From: Polynucleobacter sp. | Lineage (GTDB): Bacteria > Pseudomonadota > Gammaproteobacteria > Burkholderiales > Burkholderiaceae | Reading direction: 5' to 3' | NCBI RefSeq assembly: GCF_030693775.1 | Contig: NZ_JAUXZY010000004.1 | Location: forward strand, 248,001-312,000 | DNA length: 64,000 bases | Shown here: piece by piece, positions 8,554-16,761 of the stretch | How positions within the stretch are numbered: position 1 is the stretch's first letter | Layout of the letters: each line of letters opens with the position of its first letter | Program-made: the position numbers and the translations under genes | The notes under the pieces: model-generated | Databases searched by the model: none | Told to the model about the DNA's origin: nothing | What the model saw: only the letters and a program-made list of their open reading frames with translations

Positions 8554-10083
8554 ATGAAAGCATTCACCATGCGCTTATGGAGAAAGTTCAAACATACTCT
8601 TCGTACTCAAGCGCAACTCGTTTTTAAGAAGATTGTTGTTGCCATCCCAGATAGTAAGCCAGTAGACAGTGTTAATGAATTAAAGCCCATTTTGGCTTCG
8701 GTCATTATTCCGGCGCTGAATGAAGAAAAAGCAATTGCATCCGTAGTCGAATATGCCTTACGGGATCAAGCAACGGGTGAAGTAATCGTGGTCGACGATT
8801 GCTCTACTGATCAGACTGCCGCAATGGCAAAAGCAGCTGGTGCGACGGTGATTACTAGTTCCATGCTGGGTAAAGGCGCATCAATGCAAGACGGTATTGC
8901 TGCCGCTCAATTTGAGTACATCGTATTTTTAGATGGCGACCTCTCGGGACTGCAGGAGAATATTATCTCGGATATGGTCAAGCCCCTCATGCACGATGGC
9001 GCTGATTTTGTAAAAGCTAGTTTCGGGCGTGGTGGCGGTCGCGTGACGGAGCTTACAGCTAAGCCCATGCTAAAAGTATTTTTCCCAGAATTAGCCCGCT
9101 TTTCTCAGCCCTTAGGCGGAATCATATCGGCCAAAACCAGCCTACTAAAACACCTCACATTTGAATCAGGCTATGGAGTCGACATTGGACTGCTGATTGA
9201 TGCATTCCGAAAAGGAGCAACAATAGCTGAGGTTGATATCGGCTCTTTAGAGCACGATAGCCAATCCTTGCAGGACTTGACCAGCATGGCAAATGAAGTG
9301 GCCCGGGTGATTCACCACCATTCACGTGAAGCAGGGCGTTTGCATGTAGATCAAATTACCGAAATGTACGAAGCCCAAAGGCAGGCTACAGCATCGTTTG
9401 ATTACATTATTCATCGGCAAAAAAATCGCAGCAAATTAGTATTGCTAGACATGGATGGCACGATTACACCCAACCGCTTTGTGCTGGATTTAGCACGCCA
9501 TACCCATACCGATGAAACCCTGGATGCTTTGCTGGATAACCCCAAAAATGATGCGGGCACACGCAGCAAGCGCATTGCTGAAATATTCAAATACACCCAC
9601 CGTAATCAGTTTGAGAAAGTGGCCATGGCAATGCCAATACGACCTGGTGTTGTTGAGTTCGTCAATCAAATGAGGCGCGATGGCTTTATGGTGGGAATCG
9701 TGTCAGACGGTTACTTTATTGCTGCTGAAATAATGCGCAAGCGCATTTTTGCTGATTTTGCAATTGCGCATACCTTGCATTTTCAGAATGACATTTGCAC
9801 GGGGGAGTTAAAAATTAACCCCGATTTTTTACCCAATGGGCAGTCTGCTGATGATTTGATTTGTAAAAGTAACGTACTGAAACGATTTTTATCGAATAAA
9901 GTCAAGCCGCCTTTTAAAGAGGTGTGGGCGATTGGCGATAATCTAAACGATCTGAATATGCTCAACCTTGCGGATCGGGCCTTTGTAATTGAGCCCAAGA
10001 CAACGCTGTTTCAGAAACACAAGCACATTACTGAAATACATGCATTTACTGACTTGGTGACGGCGGCCACTGCGATGGACTAG
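8554..10083 (+). CDS. Fusion of glucosyl-3-phosphoglycerate synthase-like GT81 domain and HAD-IB phosphatase
   Basis: A 509-residue two-domain enzyme. Residues about 46-275 form a GT-A glycosyltransferase with SVIIPALNEE, VVDDCSTD, the metal motif D127-G-D129, and the GpgS hallmark GGGRVTELTAKPML...FPELARFSQPLGG...SGYGVDIGLLID. Residues about 293-505 form a HAD-IB phosphatase: nucleophile D299 in DMDGT, motif II S384, motif III K438 and motif IV GDNLND (461-466). GpgS makes glucosyl-3-phosphoglycerate from a nucleotide-glucose and 3-phosphoglycerate; a phosphatase then yields glucosylglycerate, a compatible solute. Both steps in one chain is therefore the simplest reading (inference). It stands alone and its stop overlaps the convergent DedA stop by 4 bases. 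Confidence 0.85.
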   Translation: MKAFTMRLWRKFKHTLRTQAQLVFKKIVVAIPDSKPVDSVNELKPILASVIIPALNEEKAIASVVEYALRDQATGEVIVVDDCSTDQTAAMAKAAGATVITSSMLGKGASMQDGIAAAQFEYIVFLDGDLSGLQENIISDMVKPLMHDGADFVKASFGRGGGRVTELTAKPMLKVFFPELARFSQPLGGIISAKTSLLKHLTFESGYGVDIGLLIDAFRKGATIAEVDIGSLEHDSQSLQDLTSMANEVARVIHHHSREAGRLHVDQITEMYEAQRQATASFDYIIHRQKNRSKLVLLDMDGTITPNRFVLDLARHTHTDETLDALLDNPKNDAGTRSKRIAEIFKYTHRNQFEKVAMAMPIRPGVVEFVNQMRRDGFMVGIVSDGYFIAAEIMRKRIFADFAIAHTLHFQNDICTGELKINPDFLPNGQSADDLICKSNVLKRFLSNKVKPPFKEVWAIGDNLNDLNMLNLADRAFVIEPKTTLFQKHKHITEIHAFTDLVTAATAMD

Positions 10084-10739
10084 TTTGAGGAGCGCCGCGC
10101 CTGGAACTTTTTGAACACTTCTTTGCTGAAGATCCACAGCGCAGGCAGGCCAGGAATAATGATCATGGCCAGGGCAACGAGGGAGAAGTTGGCTTTCACC
10201 CACGGGTGCTCACCAATCCAGTAGCCCAATGCAGTCAGGCTGCAAACCCACAGAATGCCGCCAATGACATTGTAAAAAGCAAATATGGGATAACGCATGT
10301 GCGCAACGCCAGCCACAAATGGTGCGAAGGTCCGAATGAAGGGCATAAAGCGACCCAAGACAATCGTAATAGGGCCATACTTTTCATAAAAGGCATGTGC
10401 TTGATCAAATGCTTTGCGATTAAACCAGCGCGAGTCTTCCCACGAGAAGACTTTATTGCCGATAAAGCGCCCAATCGAATAATTGAGGGCATCGCCCAAG
10501 ATCGCAGCTGTAGTCAGCAATGCCATCAGAACATATAAATCCATGCCGCCCACAGCGCACAGCGCCCCCGCCACAAAGAGTAACGAGTCTCCTGGCAAGA
10601 ATGGCATCACTACAAAGCCGGTTTCCACAAAGATGATGGCAAAGAGCAGAACGTAAATCCACACACCCCATTCATTCGCAACGATCGCTAAGTTTTTATC
10701 GAGATGCAGAAATAAATCGATGAGGGTAGAAAATTCCAA
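10080..10739 (-). CDS. DedA family membrane protein
   Basis: A 219-residue inner-membrane protein of the DedA/VTT family, members of which act as lipid-carrier (undecaprenyl phosphate) or phospholipid flippases and support envelope integrity. Visible family segments are FVETGFVVMPFLPGDSLLFVAGA (residues about 36-58), the cytosolic RFIGNKVF region, and GRFMPFIRTFAPFVAGVAHM (about 128-147) with the conserved Arg residues. It ends the minus-strand operon antiporter-dehalogenase-DedA, 27 bases after the dehalogenase. Specific substrate is unknown. Confidence 0.9.
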   Translation of the reverse strand: MEFSTLIDLFLHLDKNLAIVANEWGVWIYVLLFAIIFVETGFVVMPFLPGDSLLFVAGALCAVGGMDLYVLMALLTTAAILGDALNYSIGRFIGNKVFSWEDSRWFNRKAFDQAHAFYEKYGPITIVLGRFMPFIRTFAPFVAGVAHMRYPIFAFYNVIGGILWVCSLTALGYWIGEHPWVKANFSLVALAMIIIPGLPALWIFSKEVFKKFQARRSSN

Positions 10740-10766
10740 GGCAATCCTTTGGCTGGAGAGTGTGCG

Positions 10767-11462
10767 TTACGCAGGCAATGCAGCGAGTACGTCGTTTAAA
10801 TTGGCCCCAGTATAAGTGGGCTTGGGACCAATTTCTTCAAAAGGTAAGTTTGTACGATTTACCCAAAATGTATTGAGACCAAACCACCCCGCACCAATCA
10901 CATCCCAGGCATTACTAGAGACAAAGAGGATGTCATTGGGGGCGCAATCAAAATGATGGGTTAATAAACCATAGCTTGCTGGACTCACTTTAAATTGGCG
11001 CACTTCATCGACGGAAATGACGCGATCCAATAGAATGTCGAGCTGATTCGCCTGCAATGCCTTAGAGAGCATGGCTTGGTTGCCATTCGAGAGTACTGCC
11101 GTAGCGATTCCCGCTTGTTTAATCTGACTCAGCGTTGCTTGGCATTCCGGGAAAGCACTTAACTTGGCATATTGCCCCATCAACTGCACTTCCTGATCTT
11201 GGCTTAATGGAATTGCAAGGCGCTTGCAGGAAAAATGCAGCGCTGCAATGGTCAGATCCCAGAACGATTGATAGTGCATCGATCCCGTAGGATCGCTCAT
11301 CGTAATCAGGCGGGTATATTCAATTTGCCGATCGCGCCAGAGAACGCATAGGGCTTGACCTTGGCCAGGAAACAGCGTTTCCGCTAACACCCCCATCGAA
11401 TACACATCGAGGAGGGTGCCATAGGCATCAAATGCGATGACCTTTGGTGTGGTTTGCGCCAT
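10767..11462 (-). CDS. Haloacid dehalogenase type II (HAD superfamily)
   Basis: A 231-residue cytosolic HAD hydrolase. The nucleophile is D12 in AFDAYGTLLDV, the type II dehalogenase signature; SNGN near residue 120, K in FKVSPASYG and SSNAWDVIGAGWFGLNTFWVNR complete the (S)-2-haloacid dehalogenase pattern. Such enzymes replace the halogen of short 2-haloacids by hydroxyl with inversion, though many annotated members act on other substrates. Its ATG overlaps the stop of the antiporter gene by one base (TAATG), so translation is probably coupled; the reason for pairing with an antiporter is not evident, but proton or halide handling is possible. Confidence 0.88.
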   Translation of the reverse strand: MAQTTPKVIAFDAYGTLLDVYSMGVLAETLFPGQGQALCVLWRDRQIEYTRLITMSDPTGSMHYQSFWDLTIAALHFSCKRLAIPLSQDQEVQLMGQYAKLSAFPECQATLSQIKQAGIATAVLSNGNQAMLSKALQANQLDILLDRVISVDEVRQFKVSPASYGLLTHHFDCAPNDILFVSSNAWDVIGAGWFGLNTFWVNRTNLPFEEIGPKPTYTGANLNDVLAALPA

Positions 11463-12721
11463 TAGATAAAGCGGAAGGCGATGATGGCAATGATGGTCGG
11501 CGGTACTGCATATAAGAACAAATACAGCGGACTAATTGCGCCTTCATCAAAGCTAGACTTCAAAATAGAGTAACCGGCTGGATTGGGTGCGTTGGCGATG
11601 ACGGTAAGACCGCCGCCAGTGAGGGCGCCTGCGACCAGCGAATACTTGAACTCATCAGACAAGCCCTCCACCAGAGAGCCTAAATAGGTCAGTGCTGCGT
11701 TATCTGTGATGGCCGTAAGGACAGTTGCGCCATAGTAGACCGTCGTTGAATCGAGATTAACGAGGAGGGGTTGCAGCCACCATTTTTGTTGACTGCCCAG
11801 GACGACAAGCCCCGCCAAGAAAAATGCAACCAGCAAACTCTCGCGAATGATGAGCTTATTTTGATAGCGTGCATACGCGGTGGTATAGCCCACAAAGAAT
11901 AAAAACAAGCCCATGAATAAAACCGAGTGGTGTACAGAAATAACCACCGCAACCAAAAAGGCCAAATGAATAAAAATCACGCCAAGCGGAATGGCATCAA
12001 TTTTCTTTTCGTTGGGCTGAATATTGAAGCCACGCAATTCTTTGTAGAACAAAAATACGAGTAAGGTGGAATTCGCTATCACTGCAACTGCAGAACGCCA
12101 GCCGAAATTTTCGAGCATGAACCACAGATCCCAATTCCAGGTGCTAGCTACCATGAGGATTGGAGGGGCTGCATAGGGAGTAAGGGCGCCGCCAATCGAG
12201 ATATTGACAAAGAGTACTGCCAGCCCCGCGTACATCAACTTGGGCGAAATCTTCTTGGAAAAATAATAGTCACGTAGCAGTAGTGCGGCCACAGTCATTG
12301 CAGCTGGCTCGGTAATGAACGAGCCCAACAGGGGGACGAGTGTGAGTGTGACCCATAAAAAGCCAACCGACTTTTTAACGGGCAGGATTGCGGTGACGCG
12401 CAGGACTAAAAATAAACACAGTTCCAATATGGGCTTACTGGCCGCAATGATCATGATCACAAATACAAAAAGTGGCTCGGTAAAGTTCAGCTTTTCTAAA
12501 TAGGCAATCGTGGCATCGGATCCGGTATGAATGAAAAAGAAGGAAACCAAGACCATGGCCCAAAATCCGAACACCACTTCCACTTCACCCAGCAAATGCC
12601 ATACCCCGGCATGGTTGGGCTGCTTGTGCGCTAAACCCTCAAAAAACTTAGTGGAAAAAGTGTGGATTACAGCCAGTCCAAACAAAAGGCTGCTAACAAT
12701 ATTAACGGTGGTGGGGTTCAT
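11462..12721 (-). CDS. Putative Na+/H+ antiporter (Na_H_antiport_3 type)
   Basis: A 419-residue inner-membrane protein with about eleven hydrophobic segments. The stretches HLLGEVEVVFGFWA, FITEPAAMTVAALLL, GGALTPYAAPPILMVAS and TAITDNAALTYLGSLV match the uncharacterised putative Na+/H+ antiporter family with ion-transporter-like Asp/Asn and Pro features. The direction and ion are inferred from family naming only. It is the first gene of an operon with a dehalogenase and DedA protein. It is divergent from the DUF294 gene at 12816. Confidence 0.82.
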   Translation of the reverse strand: MNPTTVNIVSSLLFGLAVIHTFSTKFFEGLAHKQPNHAGVWHLLGEVEVVFGFWAMVLVSFFFIHTGSDATIAYLEKLNFTEPLFVFVIMIIAASKPILELCLFLVLRVTAILPVKKSVGFLWVTLTLVPLLGSFITEPAAMTVAALLLRDYYFSKKISPKLMYAGLAVLFVNISIGGALTPYAAPPILMVASTWNWDLWFMLENFGWRSAVAVIANSTLLVFLFYKELRGFNIQPNEKKIDAIPLGVIFIHLAFLVAVVISVHHSVLFMGLFLFFVGYTTAYARYQNKLIIRESLLVAFFLAGLVVLGSQQKWWLQPLLVNLDSTTVYYGATVLTAITDNAALTYLGSLVEGLSDEFKYSLVAGALTGGGLTVIANAPNPAGYSILKSSFDEGAISPLYLFLYAVPPTIIAIIAFRFI

Positions 12722-12762
12722 GGCTAAGGATACCTTGGCATTTCTGAATGGATTTGATTGTA

Positions 12763-12791
12763 TTGATAAGTGAACTAATTGGACATATGAT
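12763..12791 (+). promoter_or_regulatory. Sigma-70-type promoter of the DUF294/exonuclease/symporter cluster
   Basis: TTGATA at 12763-12768 and TATGAT at 12786-12791 are separated by 17 bases, each matching consensus at four or more positions. It lies just upstream of the DUF294 gene and points to it. Confidence 0.5.
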
Positions 12792-12815
12792 AAGTAATGC
12801 GTAGCTGTATTCTAA

Positions 12816-14774
12816 ATGAGCGCGCAGTGCAGTCATCCATGCATTCTTTATTTGAGTACGGATTCACTCATGGCAGAACAGGCTTCCTCGCGCATCCCCC
12901 CCTCGCACAGTCTGGTGCAAAATTTGCGCCAGCAAGTGATGCAAAGCCTGCCCTTTTCCAAAATGGCCCCGGCGGATGTGGATTATTTTTTAAGCCAGTC
13001 GCGCGAGGCCTACTTTGCCCCAAAAGAGGTCATCCTATCGCCAGCAGATGGCCCACCCTCATTTTTATACCTGATACGTCAAGGCCGAGTATCTGGCCGT
13101 CGTGACATACCGGGGATAGAGGAAACCGCTTTTCTACTGGATGCAGGCAGTTTGTTTTCGATTGGGTCGGCATTTGCAAACCGACCTGTTTCCACTATCT
13201 ATAGTGCGGTAGACGATTGTTTTTGTTTGCTCTTTCCGGTCGCTGCGATGCGCCAATTGCAGGGGCGATCTAAACCGTTCAGCGATTTTTTAAGTAATCG
13301 CATTTGGGGATTGCTGCAGGAGTCCCGTACTGCTCTGCGCAATTCCTTTGCCTCACAGGCCTTAGCTGATCAATCGCTGGAAAGTCGGCTGGGTGATTTA
13401 CGTTTAAAAAAGCCACTAGTCACTAGCCCCAATACCCCGCTACGTGAAGCGCTCACACTGATCCACGAGAAGAAAGTAGGGTCGATCTTAATTTGCGAGG
13501 ATGAACAAACCATCGTCGGTATCTTGACGCGGTATGACGTGTTATCACGCGTGACCCTGAGTAACTTAGATCTCAATACGCCTATCTCAGCTGTGATGTC
13601 GACCGGAGTAAAGACCTTAAGTGTCGATGACACGGCTGAGATGGCGGGCCTCTTAATGTCACGTTTTAATATTCGCCACTTACCGATTTTGGATCGCGGC
13701 CGCTTGACCGGGATTATTTCTGAACGGGATTTGTTTTCCTTGCAGCGCCTATCGCTCAGCAATATCAGTACGTCCATACGCGCTGCCGATGATCTCCAGG
13801 GTTTGAAAAAATGCGCCGATGATATTCGGACCTTTGCACGTAACTTACTTGGACAGGGCGTACAAGCGCGCCAGTTAACCGCACTCATTAGCCATTTAAA
13901 TGATGTGTTGACGGAGCAACTGATTGCCATGGTTGCTAATCGCTACAAATTAAATCCCAGTCGTTTTGCCTGGATTGCCTTGGGTTCTGAGGGGCGCAGC
14001 GAGCAAACCATTGCAACCGACCAAGACAATGCCTTGGTGTATGCCGATGAAGAGGGCGAGGCGCAGCGCGCGATCTACCTTCAATTTGCGCGGGAGGTGA
14101 ATGAGGCCTTAGATGTCTGTGGCTATCCGCTGTGCAAAGGCAACATCATGGCCAGCAACCCTGATCTCTGTTTGTCGCAGCAGGAATGGCTTAATCGCTT
14201 TGATCGTTGGATTGAGCAAGGCAATCCAGAAGACTTATTAAAAGCCAGTATCTTTTTTGATCTAAGGGCACTTGCGGGCAATGCCGATTTATTGATACCG
14301 CTAAAAGAGTTGGTGCGTGTGAAGGCCGCGGCCATTCCGCGATTCATTAAATTGCTGGCTGAAAATGCCTTAAATTCACGGGTACCGCTCAATTGGCTTG
14401 GCGCGATTGAGCCGACCGAGATCAATGGCCAAAAAACCATTGACCTGAAACTGCAGGGGACAGCCTTAATGGTGGATGCAGCGCGCATCTATTCCTTGGC
14501 TCACGGAATTGAGCTGATTAATACCCGCGAGCGCCTAGCCGCTGTGGGACGAGCCCTCAATGTTCCGGAGGTAGAGAGCGCCGCTTGGATTACGGCGTTT
14601 GAGTTTTTGCAAACCCAGCGCCTAGCGGTGCAAATTGGTGAGGTCAGCATCAACGGCAACCCCAATGTGATCGATATCGACCAGCTGAACTCGGTCGATC
14701 GCAGCATCCTCAAAGAATCGCTACTCAAAGTACGTTCCTTGCAACAGCATTTGCAGCTGGACTATGTTCGCTAA
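12816..14774 (+). CDS. cNMP-binding/CBS/DUF294 nucleotidyltransferase-like protein
   Basis: A 652-residue soluble regulator-type protein. Order: cyclic-nucleotide-binding fold (about residues 45-165), two CBS units (about 195-310; VGSILICEDEQTIVGILTRYDVLSR and HLPILDRGRLTGIISERDLFSLQ), a DUF294 nucleotidyltransferase-like domain (WIALGSEGRSEQTIATDQDNALVY, with GS and D-x-D-like acids) and a DUF294 C-terminal domain. This resembles GlnD-like nucleotidyltransferases, but its target is unknown. The start is uncertain: ATG at 12870 (MAEQASS) is an alternative, and neither start has a good ribosome-binding site. It overlaps the exonuclease gene by 11 bases, and this pair commonly precedes acetate-type symporters, suggesting control of solute uptake. 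Confidence 0.88.
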   Translation: MSAQCSHPCILYLSTDSLMAEQASSRIPPSHSLVQNLRQQVMQSLPFSKMAPADVDYFLSQSREAYFAPKEVILSPADGPPSFLYLIRQGRVSGRRDIPGIEETAFLLDAGSLFSIGSAFANRPVSTIYSAVDDCFCLLFPVAAMRQLQGRSKPFSDFLSNRIWGLLQESRTALRNSFASQALADQSLESRLGDLRLKKPLVTSPNTPLREALTLIHEKKVGSILICEDEQTIVGILTRYDVLSRVTLSNLDLNTPISAVMSTGVKTLSVDDTAEMAGLLMSRFNIRHLPILDRGRLTGIISERDLFSLQRLSLSNISTSIRAADDLQGLKKCADDIRTFARNLLGQGVQARQLTALISHLNDVLTEQLIAMVANRYKLNPSRFAWIALGSEGRSEQTIATDQDNALVYADEEGEAQRAIYLQFAREVNEALDVCGYPLCKGNIMASNPDLCLSQQEWLNRFDRWIEQGNPEDLLKASIFFDLRALAGNADLLIPLKELVRVKAAAIPRFIKLLAENALNSRVPLNWLGAIEPTEINGQKTIDLKLQGTALMVDAARIYSLAHGIELINTRERLAAVGRALNVPEVESAAWITAFEFLQTQRLAVQIGEVSINGNPNVIDIDQLNSVDRSILKESLLKVRSLQQHLQLDYVR

Positions 14775-15429
14775 TCTAAAAGACGCGCCTCTATTTGATG
14801 GGCTGCGGTCACTATTTAAGGCAAAGCAACCGGAAGCGCGGCGCTGGATTGTGCTCGATGTGGAAACCAGTGGCCTAGACCCGTATTCAGATCGCTTGCT
14901 CGCGATTGCTGCCGTGGCGCTGGAGGTCAGCCCCAATTTTGAGCGCATCGCGATTGTGATTGGGGATAGTTATGAAGCCGTGCTCAAACAAGATCTGCCG
15001 AGCAGCAAAGATAATATTTTGGTTCACCACATTGGCGCTCAGGCGCAGGCCGATGGCAGACCCCCGATAGAAGTCCTAGAGGAATTCCGGGCTTGGCTTG
15101 GTGATTGCCCATTACTGGCTTTTCATTCGGCATTTGATGAGGCGATGCTGGGGCGCGCTTATGCATTGGCTGGCCTAAAGCCGCTTCAAAATGAATGGCT
15201 CGACATCGAGCCCTTAGCCAAAATTACAGGGGTAAACCCTAGTTTGCGTGCCTTAGATGATTGGCTGAGGCATTTTGGGATTGAGTGTGCCGTGCGCCAC
15301 CAAGCTGCCGCAGACACATTTGCCACTGCTGAGCTCCTGATGCGCCTCTGGCCCTATTTAAAACGGGAAGCCAGTTCATGGTCTTCTTTGCGCAGTATTG
15401 CCCGTCAGGCGAACTGGATTCCGCGTTAG
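14764..15429 (+). CDS. DEDDh 3'-5' exonuclease (DnaQ/PolC epsilon-like)
   Basis: A 221-residue protein with the three exonuclease motifs: ExoI DVETSG (about residues 38-43), ExoII HSAFDEAM (about 119) and ExoIII HQAAADTFAT (about 179), the His marking the DEDDh subclass. It is related to the DNA polymerase III epsilon subunit but lacks a polymerase-binding tail and is unlikely to be DnaQ itself. Its start lies inside the end of the DUF294 gene, so the two are translationally coupled. In this context a role in degrading a nucleotide or RNA signal is possible, but only inferred. Confidence 0.88.
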   Translation: MFANLKDAPLFDGLRSLFKAKQPEARRWIVLDVETSGLDPYSDRLLAIAAVALEVSPNFERIAIVIGDSYEAVLKQDLPSSKDNILVHHIGAQAQADGRPPIEVLEEFRAWLGDCPLLAFHSAFDEAMLGRAYALAGLKPLQNEWLDIEPLAKITGVNPSLRALDDWLRHFGIECAVRHQAAADTFATAELLMRLWPYLKREASSWSSLRSIARQANWIPR

Positions 15430-15539
15430 GCTGGCCTCCAAAACCCTCATTTTTTAACGGTTTTATAGGGGAAAGCCCCGATTTGGCGACCCTGCCATAA
15501 GCACCATAATCCTTGTACTTCCAAGCGTTCCGCGTCGGA

Positions 15540-15857
15540 ATGAAACTTTTAGGATTTTTAGTGCTTTTATTTTTAAACATTGCCCAGCTCGTTTTATACA
15601 TTGGCGCCTTAGGTCTGATTGGCCAAGGCTTACTGTATGTATTGGCTGGACAAAAGCGCGACACCAATTTGTTTTACCAACTGATTGGCATCATTAATAA
15701 ACCGTGGACTCTACTTGCGCGTTTCATTTCGCCCAAGCAAATTATTGATCGTCAGATTCCGTTCGTTGCGTTTTGTATTGTTGGCGTTCTCTATATAGCC
15801 GTGACCTTAGCGAAGATTGAACACTGCATCTCCATCGGGATTGAAGCATGTCAGTAA
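15540..15857 (+). CDS. Small membrane protein of unknown function
   Basis: A 105-residue protein with a hydrophobic N-terminal segment (residues about 3-40, LLGFLVLLFLNIAQLVLYIGALGLIGQGLLYVLAG could span twice) and a second hydrophobic segment near residues 76-94. ATG at 15540 is chosen over an upstream TTG. No family was recognised. It overlaps the following TPR gene by 10 bases, and the two probably act together; both are placed between the exonuclease and symporter genes. Confidence 0.7.
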   Translation: MKLLGFLVLLFLNIAQLVLYIGALGLIGQGLLYVLAGQKRDTNLFYQLIGIINKPWTLLARFISPKQIIDRQIPFVAFCIVGVLYIAVTLAKIEHCISIGIEACQ

Positions 15858-16423
15858 GCAAGCGTAGCCTCGATTGGCACTTAATGAAATGGCGTGCGAA
15901 TGCCTTAATTTTGTTTGGCCTCAAAAATCAGGCGATGGATGTGTTCGAAGAAATGAATCGCCGCTTTCCGCATGACGACTACGTCCTTACGAGTCTCGCC
16001 TACATGAAGACCGAGCATGGTGATAAAGCCGGCGCCATTGCTGACTACAAACGCTTAACGATGAAGCCCGACGCATCGGCTGCCATTTGGTACAACCTGG
16101 GTTTCTTGCAAGAAGAGCTGGGGCAGGTTGAGGATGCGGAACATAGCTTTCGCAAAGCGATTAAGCTCAATGAAAATTTAGACCAAGCCTGGTACGGACT
16201 TGGTCTGGTGTTAATTCAATTACAGCGCTTTGACGAGGCCATCAAGGCCCTCAAGAAAAATACGAAGTTGCAGCCGATGAGCCCCTACGCCTGGTACCAG
16301 TTGGCCCGGGTGTATGCCGAGCGCAATCAGCCTGAAGAGGCCACCAAAATCATTCTTCACCTCAAAAATTTTGAGCCCAAATTTGCTAAGCAGCTGGAGC
16401 GGGAAACCGGTTTAGCTGTTTAG
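15848..16423 (+). CDS. TPR-repeat protein
   Basis: A 191-residue protein with about four tetratricopeptide repeats covering residues 30-185, for example AAIWYNLGFLQEELGQVEDAE and DQAWYGLGLVLIQLQRFDEAI. No signal peptide, so it is probably cytosolic and mediates protein contacts. The 10-base overlap with the upstream membrane-protein gene implies co-translation. It ends 72 bases before the symporter small-subunit gene. No enzymatic domain is present and the partner is unknown. Confidence 0.85.
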   Translation: MSVSKRSLDWHLMKWRANALILFGLKNQAMDVFEEMNRRFPHDDYVLTSLAYMKTEHGDKAGAIADYKRLTMKPDASAAIWYNLGFLQEELGQVEDAEHSFRKAIKLNENLDQAWYGLGLVLIQLQRFDEAIKALKKNTKLQPMSPYAWYQLARVYAERNQPEEATKIILHLKNFEPKFAKQLERETGLAV

Positions 16424-16495
16424 TGGTTTTTAGTAGTGTGTATTAAGTAGTGCATTAGTAGTAGATGTATTTTTTTAACTAAAGGAGAAACTGTT

Positions 16496-16759
16496 ATGCA
16501 ATTAACAGAATCGCATAAACAATATTGGTCCAAGAACCTACGGATGACATCAATTCTGTTAGCCATCTGGTTTGTCGTGACCTTTGTTGTGGGCTTTTAT
16601 GCCCGTGATTTAAGCTTTAATTTTTTTGGATGGCCGTTTAGTTTTTGGGTCGGGGCACAAGGTGCTTTAGTAACTTATGTTCTGATCATTGCCTACTACG
16701 CGCACTACATGAACAGCCTTGACAAAGAATACGATTGCGCTGAAGTGGAGGAGGACTAA
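16496..16759 (+). CDS. DUF4212 protein, small subunit of sodium:solute symporter
   Basis: An 87-residue protein with two membrane segments (about 18-38 and 52-75) and the DUF4212 layout: LTESHKQYWSKNLRM at the start, FYARDLSFNFFGWPFSFWVGAQGALVTYV in the middle, and an acidic tail. DUF4212 proteins pair with large SSS-family acetate-type permeases. A good ribosome-binding site (AAAGGAGAAA) precedes ATG, and the large subunit starts 2 bases after its stop. Confidence 0.92.
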   Translation: MQLTESHKQYWSKNLRMTSILLAIWFVVTFVVGFYARDLSFNFFGWPFSFWVGAQGALVTYVLIIAYYAHYMNSLDKEYDCAEVEED

Positions 16760-16761
16760 TC

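Noticed and set aside
13370..13930. 186-residue minus-strand frame opposite the DUF294 gene
   Set aside because: Composition (Ser/Arg/Lys) typical of antisense to a conserved coding region.
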